A stretch of DNA of 34,707 nt from NCBI GenBank assembly GCA_030065155.1, contig JASJDI010000039.1:1-34707 (forward strand). Direction: 5' to 3'. The notes below the pieces were generated by a model. The model saw only the letters and a list, made by a program, of their open reading frames with translations. It was not told the origin of the DNA and ran no database searches. Shown piece by piece: positions 25,353-33,378 of the stretch. A program made the translations under genes and the position numbers. Every line of letters begins with the position of its first letter. The first letter of the stretch is position 1. This DNA comes from Xenococcaceae cyanobacterium MO_188.B29 (GTDB taxonomy: Bacteria > Cyanobacteriota > Cyanobacteriia > Cyanobacteriales > Xenococcaceae).

Positions 25353-25700
25353 ATGTCTGAATTTCTTGATTTTCTTAAACATAAATATGCTTACGTCGCG
25401 ATAGGTGAATTTAAACCAGGGAAATTTGCCGAAGCTCAAAGATTATATGAAAAGGCTGTTTCCACCTACGATCGAGGATTTAAAGGTGCATACCTACTCC
25501 AAAAACCAGGAACAGATGAAGGTATTGCTATTATCATGTGGGATGAAATAGGCAATATGCAAGAAAATGTCTCTGAAGCCTATAAAGCTATTATGCAAGA
25601 AATGGCACATTTGTTCGTTAAAGCTCCAGTAACTTCCTTTTACGAAGTAAATAGTGAAATCGGTACTGAAGCAAAAACCCCTGAAATAGTTGCTAATTAA
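25353..25700 (+). CDS. Small dimeric alpha/beta-barrel (ABM-like) protein
   Basis: 115 residues with the ferredoxin-like pattern of antibiotic-biosynthesis-monooxygenase/dimeric alpha-beta-barrel proteins: YVAIGEFKPGKFAEAQRLYE, GFKGAYLLQKPGTDEGIAII, MWDEIGNM and a helix before FVKAPVTSFYEV. There are no assigned catalytic residues and no cofactor motif; a heme or quinol role cannot be deduced. A GAGGAG Shine-Dalgarno sequence lies about 12 bases before the ATG. A stem-loop terminator (25709) follows closely, so this is probably a single-gene transcript. Confidence 0.72.
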   Translation: MSEFLDFLKHKYAYVAIGEFKPGKFAEAQRLYEKAVSTYDRGFKGAYLLQKPGTDEGIAIIMWDEIGNMQENVSEAYKAIMQEMAHLFVKAPVTSFYEVNSEIGTEAKTPEIVAN

Positions 25701-25708
25701 TTTTTTTA

Positions 25709-25738
25709 AGGGAATAGAAAATAACTATTCCCTCTTTT
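25709..25738 (+). terminator. Rho-independent-type terminator
   Basis: AGGGAATAG (25709-25717) pairs perfectly with CTATTCCCT (25725-25733) across a 7-base loop, followed by CTTTT. It begins 9 bases after the stop of the ABM-like gene. Confidence 0.8.
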
Positions 25739-25750
25739 AGAATTTTATAC

Positions 25751-25781
25751 CTTCTGACTTCTGACTTCTGACTTCTGACTT
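25751..25781. repeat. Heptamer tandem repeat (CTTCTGA x4)
   Basis: Four perfect CTTCTGA units plus CTT. Heptameric STRR-type arrays are a known feature of cyanobacterial intergenic DNA. Position is between the terminator and the DUF2809 gene. Confidence 0.9.
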
Positions 25782-25819
25782 ACATGACCGATAAATAATA
25801 TTTGCGAACAGGATTTAGT

Positions 25820-26218
25820 ATGAGTCTCGATCGAAGACGGATACTAATTATTATTTCTCTGTTGATTATTACTCCTTTAGGTTTGTTCTCTAAAGTCTAT
25901 ACAGGAGTAGCCCAAGAGTGGGTCAATGATTACTCAGGAGATATTTTATATGAAATTTTTTGGTGCTTATTTTTCTTTTGGTTCTTTCCCAGAAAAAAAG
26001 CTATTGTTACTATTCCATTGTGTGTATTTCTAGTTACTTGCGCGATCGAAGTTTCTCAACTATGGTTCTCTTTAGTTCCTATCTCAATTCGTTCTTCACT
26101 TATTTGGAGATTACTATTAGGTAGTTCTTTTGTCTGGTGGGATTTTCCTCATTATGCCCTTGGCTCTTTTTTAGGTTGGTTATGGCTGTTGATAATTGAT
26201 ACTCAATCGAGAAAATAG
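25820..26218 (+). CDS. DUF2809 family small membrane protein
   Basis: 132 residues from ATG 25820 (MSLDRRRIL). The frame is open upstream to a TTG at 25802, but CAGGA stands 7 bases before the ATG and favours the shorter form. Four hydrophobic helices cover about residues 8-30, 45-58, 66-82 and 110-127. DUF2809 features include the DYSGDILYEIFWCLFFFWFF segment, EVSQLW, and WWDFPHYALGSFLG near the end. Function is unknown. Confidence 0.78.
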   Translation: MSLDRRRILIIISLLIITPLGLFSKVYTGVAQEWVNDYSGDILYEIFWCLFFFWFFPRKKAIVTIPLCVFLVTCAIEVSQLWFSLVPISIRSSLIWRLLLGSSFVWWDFPHYALGSFLGWLWLLIIDTQSRK

Positions 26219-26311
26219 CTAGATACATAACCCTTCGGGTTTAGGCGCATTCCCAAGTGCCGTCAAACGACACGAGGTCGCCCTCACCAAATTGTTTCTT
26301 AATAAGAAAAA

Positions 26312-26342
26312 CCTTTTCCCTTTTCCCTTTTCCCTTTTCCCT
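26312..26342. repeat. Heptamer tandem repeat (CCTTTTC x4)
   Basis: Four CCTTTTC units followed by CCT/CTAC in the convergent gap between the DUF2809 and murD genes. A small hairpin, AACCC-TTC-GGGTT (26229-26241), sits in the same gap and may help end transcription of the DUF2809 gene. Confidence 0.88.
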
Positions 26343-26353
26343 ACCCTTCTACT

Positions 26354-27733
26354 TTAAAGCTGTTGACAAAGTTGACGAAAATGATCTCCACGATGTTCAA
26401 AACTTTGATATTGATCGAAACTGGCACAAGCAGGAGATAACAAGACTACTTTAGCCTGATAGGCTTTGGCTACTTCGAGCGAGCGAGTTACAGCGTTGTC
26501 CATAGTTCCCACAATTTCGTAGGAGTTGTAATGGCACTGAGAAAATCTTTGAGCAAAGATATCCCCAGCTTCTCCAATTAACAGGACTTTAGCTGCTTTG
26601 GCTTTGATTTGTTCAATCCATTGAGTATCATCTCCCTCTTTAGCTTCACCACCAGCAATTAAAATCACAGGAGCATTAACAGAAGCTAAACCAACTTCTG
26701 CTGCATCATAGTTAGTAGCTTTACTATCATTGATAAAATCAATTCCTTGGTAAGTGCGAATATACTCTAAACGGTGGGGTACTCCAGGGAAAGAAGCAAT
26801 AGCTTGAGCGATCGCGCTTTTTTCTATTCCTGCTAATTTAGCTGCTGCTACTGCCATCAATAGGTTTTGCTGATTGTGCACTCCTGACATTTTAAATAGA
26901 GATAGGGGACAAATCAACTCTCCCATAGCAACTATCCAAGCATCTTCTATATAAACTCCTTGATCTGGAGAGCAAACTAATTGCTCTTTTCCTCTCACAC
27001 TAGTCCTGTAAACATTTTGCCATTGTCCTACTTCCATTTGACGTAGATAAGGATCGTCTCCATTTAATATCTTGTGTTGGCTGCGATCGATCAAGGAAGC
27101 TTTAATCTCGGAATAATGAGCTAGAGTTTTGTGGCGACTGAGATGATCGGCAGTAAAAGTAGTCCATATGCCAATCTTGGGTTGAAGTTCAATAGAAGCC
27201 TCAATTTGATAGCTACTTAATTCTGCGACAATCCAATCTAAAGACTTATCCTTCTCTAATCCTAATTCACAAGCTGCATAACCAATATTGCCACAAGCAG
27301 GAGCATTAACACCAGCCATCTTAAAAATTGCAGCGATTAAAGCTGTTGTAGTTGTTTTACCATTAGTTCCAGTAATGCCAATCCAAGGAATAGATCTCAG
27401 ATAACGCCAAGCTAATTCAATCTCACCAATAGTGTCTATGTTTTGTTGTCTTGCTGTTACTAAAATAGGGATATCCCAAGGCACACCAGGACTAACTACA
27501 ATCAAATCTGGTGATTTTGCTGAAGTGATATTTAAGCTGTGACCTAATTTAATAGTAATTCCTTCTGCACTTAACTTGTTTATCGATGCTTCTAATTCGC
27601 TACCATTGGAACGCTGGGCGATACTTTCTGCTGTGGCAGTATCACTTAGAGTTACATTCCAGTCATCTTGTTTTAGTAGTCTGGCAGCAGCAATCCCCGA
27701 TCTTCCTAATCCAATAATTTCAGCGTTGGGCAT
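26354..27733 (-). CDS. murD: UDP-N-acetylmuramoylalanine--D-glutamate ligase
   Basis: 459 residues, full length. MurD adds D-glutamate to UDP-MurNAc-L-Ala with ATP hydrolysis in cytoplasmic peptidoglycan precursor synthesis. The N-terminal Rossmann domain begins [15 protein letters not shown]. The ATP loop [15 protein letters not shown] is near 120, AELSSYQIE, the DHLSRH and GDDPY motifs follow, and [15 protein letters not shown] plus [20 protein letters not shown] mark the C-terminal ligase domain. It is a single copy in the window with no other mur/fts genes nearby, which is common in cyanobacteria. Confidence 0.97.
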   Translation of the reverse strand: MPNAEIIGLGRSGIAAARLLKQDDWNVTLSDTATAESIAQRSNGSELEASINKLSAEGITIKLGHSLNITSAKSPDLIVVSPGVPWDIPILVTARQQNIDTIGEIELAWRYLRSIPWIGITGTNGKTTTTALIAAIFKMAGVNAPACGNIGYAACELGLEKDKSLDWIVAELSSYQIEASIELQPKIGIWTTFTADHLSRHKTLAHYSEIKASLIDRSQHKILNGDDPYLRQMEVGQWQNVYRTSVRGKEQLVCSPDQGVYIEDAWIVAMGELICPLSLFKMSGVHNQQNLLMAVAAAKLAGIEKSAIAQAIASFPGVPHRLEYIRTYQGIDFINDSKATNYDAAEVGLASVNAPVILIAGGEAKEGDDTQWIEQIKAKAAKVLLIGEAGDIFAQRFSQCHYNSYEIVGTMDNAVTRSLEVAKAYQAKVVLLSPACASFDQYQSFEHRGDHFRQLCQQL

Positions 27734-27884
27734 AGATTCAGTTGCAATGTTTTATCTAGCAAATCAATGTCAATTATACAAAGTGAAAGCATTATTATGA
27801 GGTAGATATTGCTCTTCTCTTTTGGCTAATTAACGAATGTTCGCTACTATCTTTATTAAGAGATATTAAGAAAATGAAGATAAT

Positions 27885-28559
27885 ATGCAACAGACTGCCT
27901 TAAATTTAATCGCGATCGGGGTTTTTATAATGACTTTTTCTTCTTTATTAAGTCCTTTATTTCATATTTCTCCCTATGTCCCCGCAGCAGCCACTTTTGG
28001 CATTATGGGTTTAGCTACCGTGGATACTCTTAGTTGGGAAGGGAAAGGTGTTACTCTTCTGTTAGATATTTTCGCTTCACGACAACAACGTCAAAGAGTT
28101 ATTCATCATGAAGCGGGACATTTTTTAACTGCTTATTTTTTGGGTATTCCTATTACTGGTTATACTTTGACTGCTTGGGAAGCTTTTAAGCAAGGAAAAC
28201 AGGGATTAGGTGGAGTAGAGTTTGATACCAAGGCATTAGAAGAAAAACCCCTTAATTTAGGAGAAATGCGTTTAACTTTAGAGCGATTTTGTACAGTTTG
28301 GATGGCAGGAATTGCAGCCGAAAATCTAGTATATGGTAATGCAGAAGGAGGAGGAGAAGATCGTAGTCAAGTTAGAGCAGTATTGAATATGGCGGGATTG
28401 CCAGAAACAGTTTATCAGCAAAAAGAACGTTGGGCGCAACTACAAGCAAGTAGTTTAATCGAGAAAAATCAACCAGCTTATGATGCCCTAGTTGCAGCGA
28501 TGGAAGAAAGGGCTTCTGTGGAAGATTGTTGTCGAGTTATTCACACTCATATCAATTAA
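27885..28559 (+). CDS. FtsH-like (M41-type) membrane zinc protease without AAA domain
   Basis: 224 residues. Two N-terminal hydrophobic segments (about 5-25 and 28-48) are followed directly by a peptidase M41-like domain with HEXXH at residues 75-79 (IHHEAGHFLTAYFLGIPI) and a candidate third ligand Asp in GGGEDRSQVRAVLNM. The approximately 250-residue AAA+ ATPase module that precedes M41 in FtsH is absent. Such stand-alone M41-like proteins occur in cyanobacteria and plastids; whether they work alone or with FtsH is unknown. The catalytic Glu is retained. Confidence 0.82.
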   Translation: MQQTALNLIAIGVFIMTFSSLLSPLFHISPYVPAAATFGIMGLATVDTLSWEGKGVTLLLDIFASRQQRQRVIHHEAGHFLTAYFLGIPITGYTLTAWEAFKQGKQGLGGVEFDTKALEEKPLNLGEMRLTLERFCTVWMAGIAAENLVYGNAEGGGEDRSQVRAVLNMAGLPETVYQQKERWAQLQASSLIEKNQPAYDALVAAMEERASVEDCCRVIHTHIN

Positions 28560-29234
28560 TAAGTAGGTGTTACTAAATAAATCTCTGACAAAAATAATTT
28601 TATCAATCCATTAATTAGAAAGGAAGATAAAGTTTCTTTCAAAAACAAATTCACTATAATCAGCCAGATCATCCATTCCTAAACAACTGAGAGAAATTTC
28701 AGCTATTAACCAAACACTCGTCCTGAGCAAAAACTTTTTCCATCGCACCTTCATAACTCACACCCTTATTCTTATTTCTTCTAGATTAGAAAATAATGTC
28801 GAATAAGATTTTAAGCTTCTTTGAATATATCGGCAGAATAAATAAAGAGTTGATAAAGGAAAATCCTGCGCATCACATTTGAGTTACAAATGTCAACACA
28901 CCATGAAAGAGAAATTTTTAATCAATGGTATAATCTTGTTTCGATACTTATTAATAGTTATTTTCACTAATGACTCGGGATTGCTCTCAATTTTTAATTT
29001 TAGTATTCAAGGGAACAGAGAATAGTTACCAAAAGGAGACGATGATTTAAATAACGAAACGTGCTAGTTTTCCCAAACTTCTTTCCCATTGAAAGCTCAT
29101 AAGGTATTTTATATTAGTAGTCGATCGCTTCTCAATAAATTGAGAAGTTTCTCAATAAAATAAATCTTCTTAAGATTTCATTTACCAAAAGCCAATTTGT
29201 TCTTAACTTAATAGAGTAGGACTAAATTACAGCC
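28560..29234. other. 675-base gene-poor region upstream of the P-type ATPase operon
   Basis: I find no convincing coding sequence here. Two tiny ATG frames (28 codons at 28796, 26 codons at 28890) are likely chance. The last 110 bases hold two short perfect dyads (described separately). The rest is AT-rich with no recognisable repeat or RNA motif. Confidence 0.6.
29128..29178 (+). promoter_or_regulatory. Paired dyads upstream of the HMA/P-type ATPase operon
   Basis: CTTCTCAA-TAAA-TTGAGAAG (29128-29147) is followed at once by a second direct copy of the arm, TTTCTCAATAAA (29148-29159), and then AAATCTT-CTT-AAGATTT (29162-29178). They end about 56 bases before the first ATG of the operon. Placement suits operators of a dimeric (for example metal-responsive) repressor, or leader hairpins; no regulator gene is adjacent. 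Confidence 0.4.
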
Positions 29235-29804
29235 ATGACAGCTACAACTGCAACTAATAATCTCAGTAACCTTTCTCCAGAAGATGCCACCTCTCAAATT
29301 GGAGCATTTTTAAAAGAACATGGAGAGATCGAAATGATTCTCCCCGTGGCGATTGGTGTATTAGTCACAAGTCAGTTTAAACTACGAGGAGCAAATGCCT
29401 TGCTAGTAAACTTATTGGTGGCAAGTTTAGGTCGTCAAATGTTTACCAAACTTAAACAAGAACAACCTCCAGTACTAAGTGCAAGTAATAATTCAAGTAA
29501 CAATTCTTCTACTCCAGAAGCAACGGAAACAGCAGAGATTAATCTCCAAGGTTATGCCATTGCTCATGCTGTGCCAGGAAGAGTTCGTTTACGGATGCCT
29601 CAGTTAGTAGGTGATCGGGATTTTGCCCATCGTTTACAACAGGCTTTAAAAACAGATGAATATGTTAAACAGGTGCGGGTTAATCGTGCAGCAGCTTCGA
29701 TCGCGATTAATTATGATAATCAAGGTCTATCTGATTGGGACTTGGGTATACGTTTGATGAATATTGTCAATACTGTTCGGCAAGAAAGTCAAGTTGTTGT
29801 GTGA
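29235..29804 (+). CDS. Membrane-anchored HMA-like domain protein, first gene of a P-type ATPase operon
   Basis: 189 residues. A hydrophobic stretch (about 33-72; IEMILPVAIGVLVTSQ and ALLVNLLVASLG) forms one hairpin or two membrane segments. A Ser/Asn-rich linker precedes an HMA_2-like ferredoxin fold (about 105-165) with AVPGRVRLRMPQL and VRVNRAAASIAINY. The CxxC metal motif of classical HMA domains is absent; the PGRxRxR loop takes its place. The same domain is found at the N-terminus of the ATPase encoded 14 bases downstream, with a shared 17-base identity (GCAGCTTCGATCGCGAT), so the two domains are duplicates. Possible role: metal handover or regulation of the pump (inference). Confidence 0.75.
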   Translation: MTATTATNNLSNLSPEDATSQIGAFLKEHGEIEMILPVAIGVLVTSQFKLRGANALLVNLLVASLGRQMFTKLKQEQPPVLSASNNSSNNSSTPEATETAEINLQGYAIAHAVPGRVRLRMPQLVGDRDFAHRLQQALKTDEYVKQVRVNRAAASIAINYDNQGLSDWDLGIRLMNIVNTVRQESQVVV

Positions 29805-29818
29805 GTTGTTAGTCATCA

Positions 29819-32143
29819 ATGACAAAGAAAAAAAAGTCCCAGAAAAAGGCAAAAAAATCGAGTAAAAAAGCTAAAAAGAAGCAAAAACAGTATCAACAAC
29901 CAAGGATAACTTATGTGAGCGATTCTCTATCTATAATTGAGACCCAAAAAATTGAAGTCGATCGACCTCTGTCTTGTGTAGTTCATCATATTCCAGGTAG
30001 AGCTAGATTTCGCATTGACCGTTTAAAAGATGACTCTGACTACGGAGCTAATCTTCAACAATTTCTCTTAAATCAACCTGAGATTATCAGTGTGAGAATT
30101 AATTGTCTGGCAGCTTCGATCGCGATCCATTATCGCCATTCGAGTTCTTCACTGACAGAAATTGCCTCTAGTTTAACGAGTCTGATTCAAAAACAAGCTA
30201 CAACTAATTCAATTCCCAACCAATCAACCAAAAATCAGACTTCAGAAATCGAACATTGGTCGAGTTTAGCCTTACCTGTCTTTACTATCATCGTTAGTTG
30301 GTTAAGTAGCCAAAGACAACTGATTTGGTTGCGACCCATTGCCCTTGGTAGTCTAGTAGCTGTAACCTTACCGATAGTGAAAAAAGCCAGTCAAAGTCTG
30401 TTTGGCGATCGCCGACTGAATATTGATTGCTTGGACTTTTTGGCATTGAGTTTGAGTTATTGGCAAGGAAAAATAGTCACTCCTGCTTTAGTAATTACTC
30501 TCCACGAACTAGGAGATGTAATTCGCGATCGTACTGCTCGTTCTACAGAAACTAAAACAGCCGATCTTCTTGATGCTATTGGACATTTTGCTTGGGTATT
30601 AAAAGAAGGAAAACCGCTACAAATAAAAAGCGATCTAGTACAACCAGGAGAAACAGTAATTGTCTATCCTGGGGAACAAATCCCTGTAGATGGAGAAGTA
30701 CTTCAAGGTTTAGCCACCATTGACCAACAGCAACTTACAGGGGAATCCATGCCCATTGTTGCTCAAGTGGGAACAGTTGTATATGCTTCAACTCTAGTTC
30801 GTTCTGGGCAAATTTACATTCGTGCCGACAGGGTAGGAAACAAAACTCGTGCTGCTGCCAGTATTGAACTATTACAAAATGCCCCAGTCCACGATACTCG
30901 CATGGCAAATTACGCAGCCCAGCTAGCAGATAAGTTAATCTTACCTTCCCTAGTCATGGCTAGTGTTGTTTTAGGTATTACTAAAGAACCCGCCAGAGCA
31001 GCTTCGATCCTCACCTTGGATTTCGTGACAGGTATTCGTGTTTCTATGCCGACAGCATTTTTAGGCGCATTAAATCATAACACCCGTCACGGTATTTTAG
31101 TACGTAGTGGAAGAACCATAGAACAATTAGCAGAAGTAGATACTGTTGTCTTTGATAAAACGGGAACTTTAACTCAAGGAAAATTAACGGTGGTGGGCAT
31201 TCAACCCATACCAGGTAGAATGTCAGCAGAACAAGTGTTAACTTTAGCTGCTGCTGCTGAACAAAGAATTACTCATCCTGTAGCTGAGGCAATTACTAAT
31301 TATGCTCAAAGCCAAAATCTAAATATTCCCCGTCGCCAACATTGGGACTATGAAGTTGGTTTGGGTATTCGTGCAGTTGTCGAATCCCAAGAAGTTTTAG
31401 TCGGTAGCGATCGCTTTTTAGTTCAAGAGGGGATCGGTTTAGAATGCTTAGAAACAGAGTCTTTTCCTTTGCGTCATAGTTGCCATCTAGAGCAAAAATC
31501 TACTAGTTCAGAATGGTTATCTTTAATCTATGTTGCTTGTGACGGAAACTTACAAGGGGTAATTCAATATGCCGATCCTCTAAGAAGTGAAAGCTCTGCT
31601 TTGATTCAATCTCTGCAAGCTTATGGTCAAGAAATTCATTTATTGACAGGAGATAACCAACAAAGAGCTAAAATAGTCGCAGAGGAATTAAATATCCCCC
31701 TTTCTCAAGTTCATGCTCAAGCTTTTCCAGAACAAAAAGCAGCGATCGTTCGTGACTTGAAGTTGGCTGGTAAAACAGTGGCATTCGTTGGTGATGGGTT
31801 GAATGATTCGGTTGCTCTTGCTTACGCGGATGTTTCAGTATCTTTTGCCAATGGGTCAGATATTGCTAGGGAAATAGCTGATGTGGTGCTAATGAATAAC
31901 GATCTGACTAGCCTAATTGAAGCCCTTAATATCGCTCAGGAAACTAAAAAGTTAATCGAGCAAAATACATTACTGGTAGTTGCTCCTAATTTAATGGCTT
32001 TGGGCTTGGCTTCTACTGTTGGCTTAAACCCACTAATCGCTACGGTAATTCATAATGGTTCAGCGATCGCTGCTGGACTTAACAGTCTTCGTCCTCTGGT
32101 ACAACATCAGTGGGAGGAACAAAATTACTGGTCTTTCCAGTAA
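29819..32143 (+). CDS. P1B-type heavy-metal-transporting ATPase, divergent
   Basis: 774 residues. Order: a very Lys-rich N-terminus (about 1-27), HMA_2-like domain without CxxC (about 43-105, HHIPGRARFRIDRL), membrane helices from about 148, actuator domain with TGES (307-310), a membrane pair near 375-422, phosphorylation site Asp446 in DKTGTLTQG, nucleotide-binding His in ITHPVAEAI, hinge VGDGLNDSVALAYADVSVSF (658 onward) and two final helices ending HNGSAIAAGLNSLRPL. The catalytic core is intact. In the ion-binding helix, where most P1B pumps have Cys-Pro-Cys or similar, this protein reads TLDFVTGIRVSMPTAFLG, with no cysteine. The transported ion therefore cannot be assigned. Confidence 0.9.
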   Translation: MTKKKKSQKKAKKSSKKAKKKQKQYQQPRITYVSDSLSIIETQKIEVDRPLSCVVHHIPGRARFRIDRLKDDSDYGANLQQFLLNQPEIISVRINCLAASIAIHYRHSSSSLTEIASSLTSLIQKQATTNSIPNQSTKNQTSEIEHWSSLALPVFTIIVSWLSSQRQLIWLRPIALGSLVAVTLPIVKKASQSLFGDRRLNIDCLDFLALSLSYWQGKIVTPALVITLHELGDVIRDRTARSTETKTADLLDAIGHFAWVLKEGKPLQIKSDLVQPGETVIVYPGEQIPVDGEVLQGLATIDQQQLTGESMPIVAQVGTVVYASTLVRSGQIYIRADRVGNKTRAAASIELLQNAPVHDTRMANYAAQLADKLILPSLVMASVVLGITKEPARAASILTLDFVTGIRVSMPTAFLGALNHNTRHGILVRSGRTIEQLAEVDTVVFDKTGTLTQGKLTVVGIQPIPGRMSAEQVLTLAAAAEQRITHPVAEAITNYAQSQNLNIPRRQHWDYEVGLGIRAVVESQEVLVGSDRFLVQEGIGLECLETESFPLRHSCHLEQKSTSSEWLSLIYVACDGNLQGVIQYADPLRSESSALIQSLQAYGQEIHLLTGDNQQRAKIVAEELNIPLSQVHAQAFPEQKAAIVRDLKLAGKTVAFVGDGLNDSVALAYADVSVSFANGSDIAREIADVVLMNNDLTSLIEALNIAQETKKLIEQNTLLVVAPNLMALGLASTVGLNPLIATVIHNGSAIAAGLNSLRPLVQHQWEEQNYWSFQ

Positions 32144-32174
32144 AATAATCTAATTTGAGGAGAAACTAAACAAT

Positions 32175-32516
32175 ATGGCACAAATACAACTGCAACAATT
32201 AGGAAATTCTTTACTCAACCAAGTTAAAAATGCTTACATCAATCATCCCTTAAAAACTCTAGCGATTGGATTTGGAGTAGCAATTGTTGCTCCGACAGTA
32301 TTACCTCTTGCCAAACCCCTTGCCAAAGCAGCCATCAAAGGTGGTGTTAGCTTATATGAAAAAACTAAAGGAGCGATCGCCGAAACGGGAGAAGTAATTG
32401 GTGATATTGTCGCCGAAGCCAAAGCTGAAGCAGCAGCAGAACAAGCTAAAAAAATAACTGTAGCAGCAGGTTTGACGGCTACATCTAATGCTCAACAAGA
32501 CGGTCAAGACAACTGA
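32175..32516 (+). CDS. Small membrane protein with Ala/Glu-rich tail (DUF5132-like), ATPase partner candidate
   Basis: 113 residues. One glycine-containing hydrophobic segment (about 28-48, TLAIGFGVAIVAPTVLPLAK) is followed by KPLAKAAIKGGVSLYEKTKG and a helical Ala/Glu/Lys tract (AEAKAEAAAEQAKKI). It resembles DUF5132-type proteins often encoded beside P-type ATPases, and in layout the mycobacterial PacL (DUF1490) proteins that pair with P1B pumps such as CtpC. The C-terminus (QQDGQDN) lacks an obvious His/Asp metal site. A GAGGAG ribosome-binding sequence precedes the ATG by about 12 bases. It starts 31 bases after the ATPase. Confidence 0.65.
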   Translation: MAQIQLQQLGNSLLNQVKNAYINHPLKTLAIGFGVAIVAPTVLPLAKPLAKAAIKGGVSLYEKTKGAIAETGEVIGDIVAEAKAEAAAEQAKKITVAAGLTATSNAQQDGQDN

Positions 32517-32659
32517 TTGCTTCTGTCGATCCTGATTTCGTAAAGTTAATGGTTCAAAAGCCTTTTCTTCAGAGCGATTGTCTATCTAATTCTAGCAATA
32601 TCCAGTTAAATTTCTGGTTTCGATCGATCTAATTCAGGTTACGATAAAAATTAAATAAT

Positions 32660-32845
32660 CGGTTCTAATGGGGAACAGCCATTAGAAGTAAAGGGGAAAG
32701 TTCGGTGCAAATCCGACGCTGTCCCGCAACTGTGATGAGATTGACGAGCGTCGCCGAAAGAAGTCGGAACGCCTCTAAGGAAACCTCAAAGAACTCAAGC
32801 CGACTTAGCAAAAGAATGCGCGAGTTAGCCATCAATCTCTTAGTC
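32660..32845 (+). promoter_or_regulatory. Cobalamin riboswitch
   Basis: The core GGTGCAAATCCGACGCTGTC and the following CCGCAACTGTGA match the cobalamin riboswitch consensus (GGTGNRAWTCC...CTGNCCCGCNRCTGTRA). AAGTCGGAACGCCTCT (32761-32776) corresponds to the B12-box segment (GAGYCAGRANACCYGCC). The upstream part has a TTCTAATGG/CCATTAGAA stem (P2-like). Downstream, CCGACTT (32800-32806) can pair with AAGTCGG (32761-32767), and TCAATCTC (32832-32839) with GAGATTGA (32737-32744), giving candidate alternative structures just before the ATG at 32849. High adenosylcobalamin would be expected to reduce expression of what follows. Confidence 0.93.
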
Positions 32846-32848
32846 AGA

Positions 32849-33227
32849 ATGCCCACCGATAAAATTCATTAATATTGTACATCTGCGAGGTACAGATAAT
32901 GTACTGATAAAGGTTCTGGTTCGTATCCTCACACCAAGCAAAACTCCTTGGTTTACTTCGGATTTTCTCATTGTCGAGGGAACAGAATTACTCAATTTAA
33001 AAGCGATAGCTTCTCAGGGCAATCTAGAATTTGAGCAAGTGTTACCTATTCGCGGTAACTATAGTATTGAAGTGGCAGTAACTTCCCAAGTTAAAGGAGC
33101 ATTTGAGGCTTTTGATCGGTCTTTGACTTTAAATGTTCCCGAAAATGCTGTCAAATACCGCAATCTAGCAATTTTAGCTGTCATATTATGGATTTACTTC
33201 AGCAATTTTGTGGGGTATTTTTGTTAA
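32849..33227 (+). pseudogene. Riboswitch-controlled small membrane protein gene, frameshifted near its start
   Basis: The ATG just after the riboswitch reads MPTDKIH and hits TAA (32870-32872). The next frame carries a continuous protein from the same point: INIVHLRGTDNVLIKVLVRI, then LTPSKTPWFTSDFLIVEGTE, LPIRGNYSIEVAV and a C-terminal membrane helix (LAILAVILWIYFSNFVGYF), ending at 33227. That frame has no ATG, GTG or TTG before a GTG at 33039. Removing 4 bases from CATTAATATTGTA would restore MPTDKIHIVHLRG. It looks like an extracytoplasmic beta-domain (FixH/copper-resistance-like) with a tail anchor. It is either a pseudogene, a sequencing error or a +1-shifted gene. No family could be named with certainty. 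Confidence 0.65.
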
Positions 33228-33378
33228 GAATGTTATTTTTGCCGTTGCCCTATCGGGAATACATAGTTGCATTCTTTCGATCGAGAAAGCTTAAGCCAGT
33301 AGTCGCTATTAACTCAATTATGAGATAAATATGAAAGAAAAGTGATATGATTATGAAATCAAGGTCACTTATTTTTCT

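Noticed and set aside
25751..25781. Tandem repeats considered as a CRISPR-like array
   Set aside because: Units are 7 bases with no spacers; there are no cas genes in the window.
28796..28970. Two tiny ATG frames (28 and 26 codons) in the gap before the P-type ATPase operon
   Set aside because: No ribosome-binding sequence, no recognisable motif, and lengths expected by chance in AT-rich DNA.
32665..32856. A minus-strand 63-codon frame
   Set aside because: It is the antisense of the cobalamin riboswitch, whose conserved core explains the sequence.
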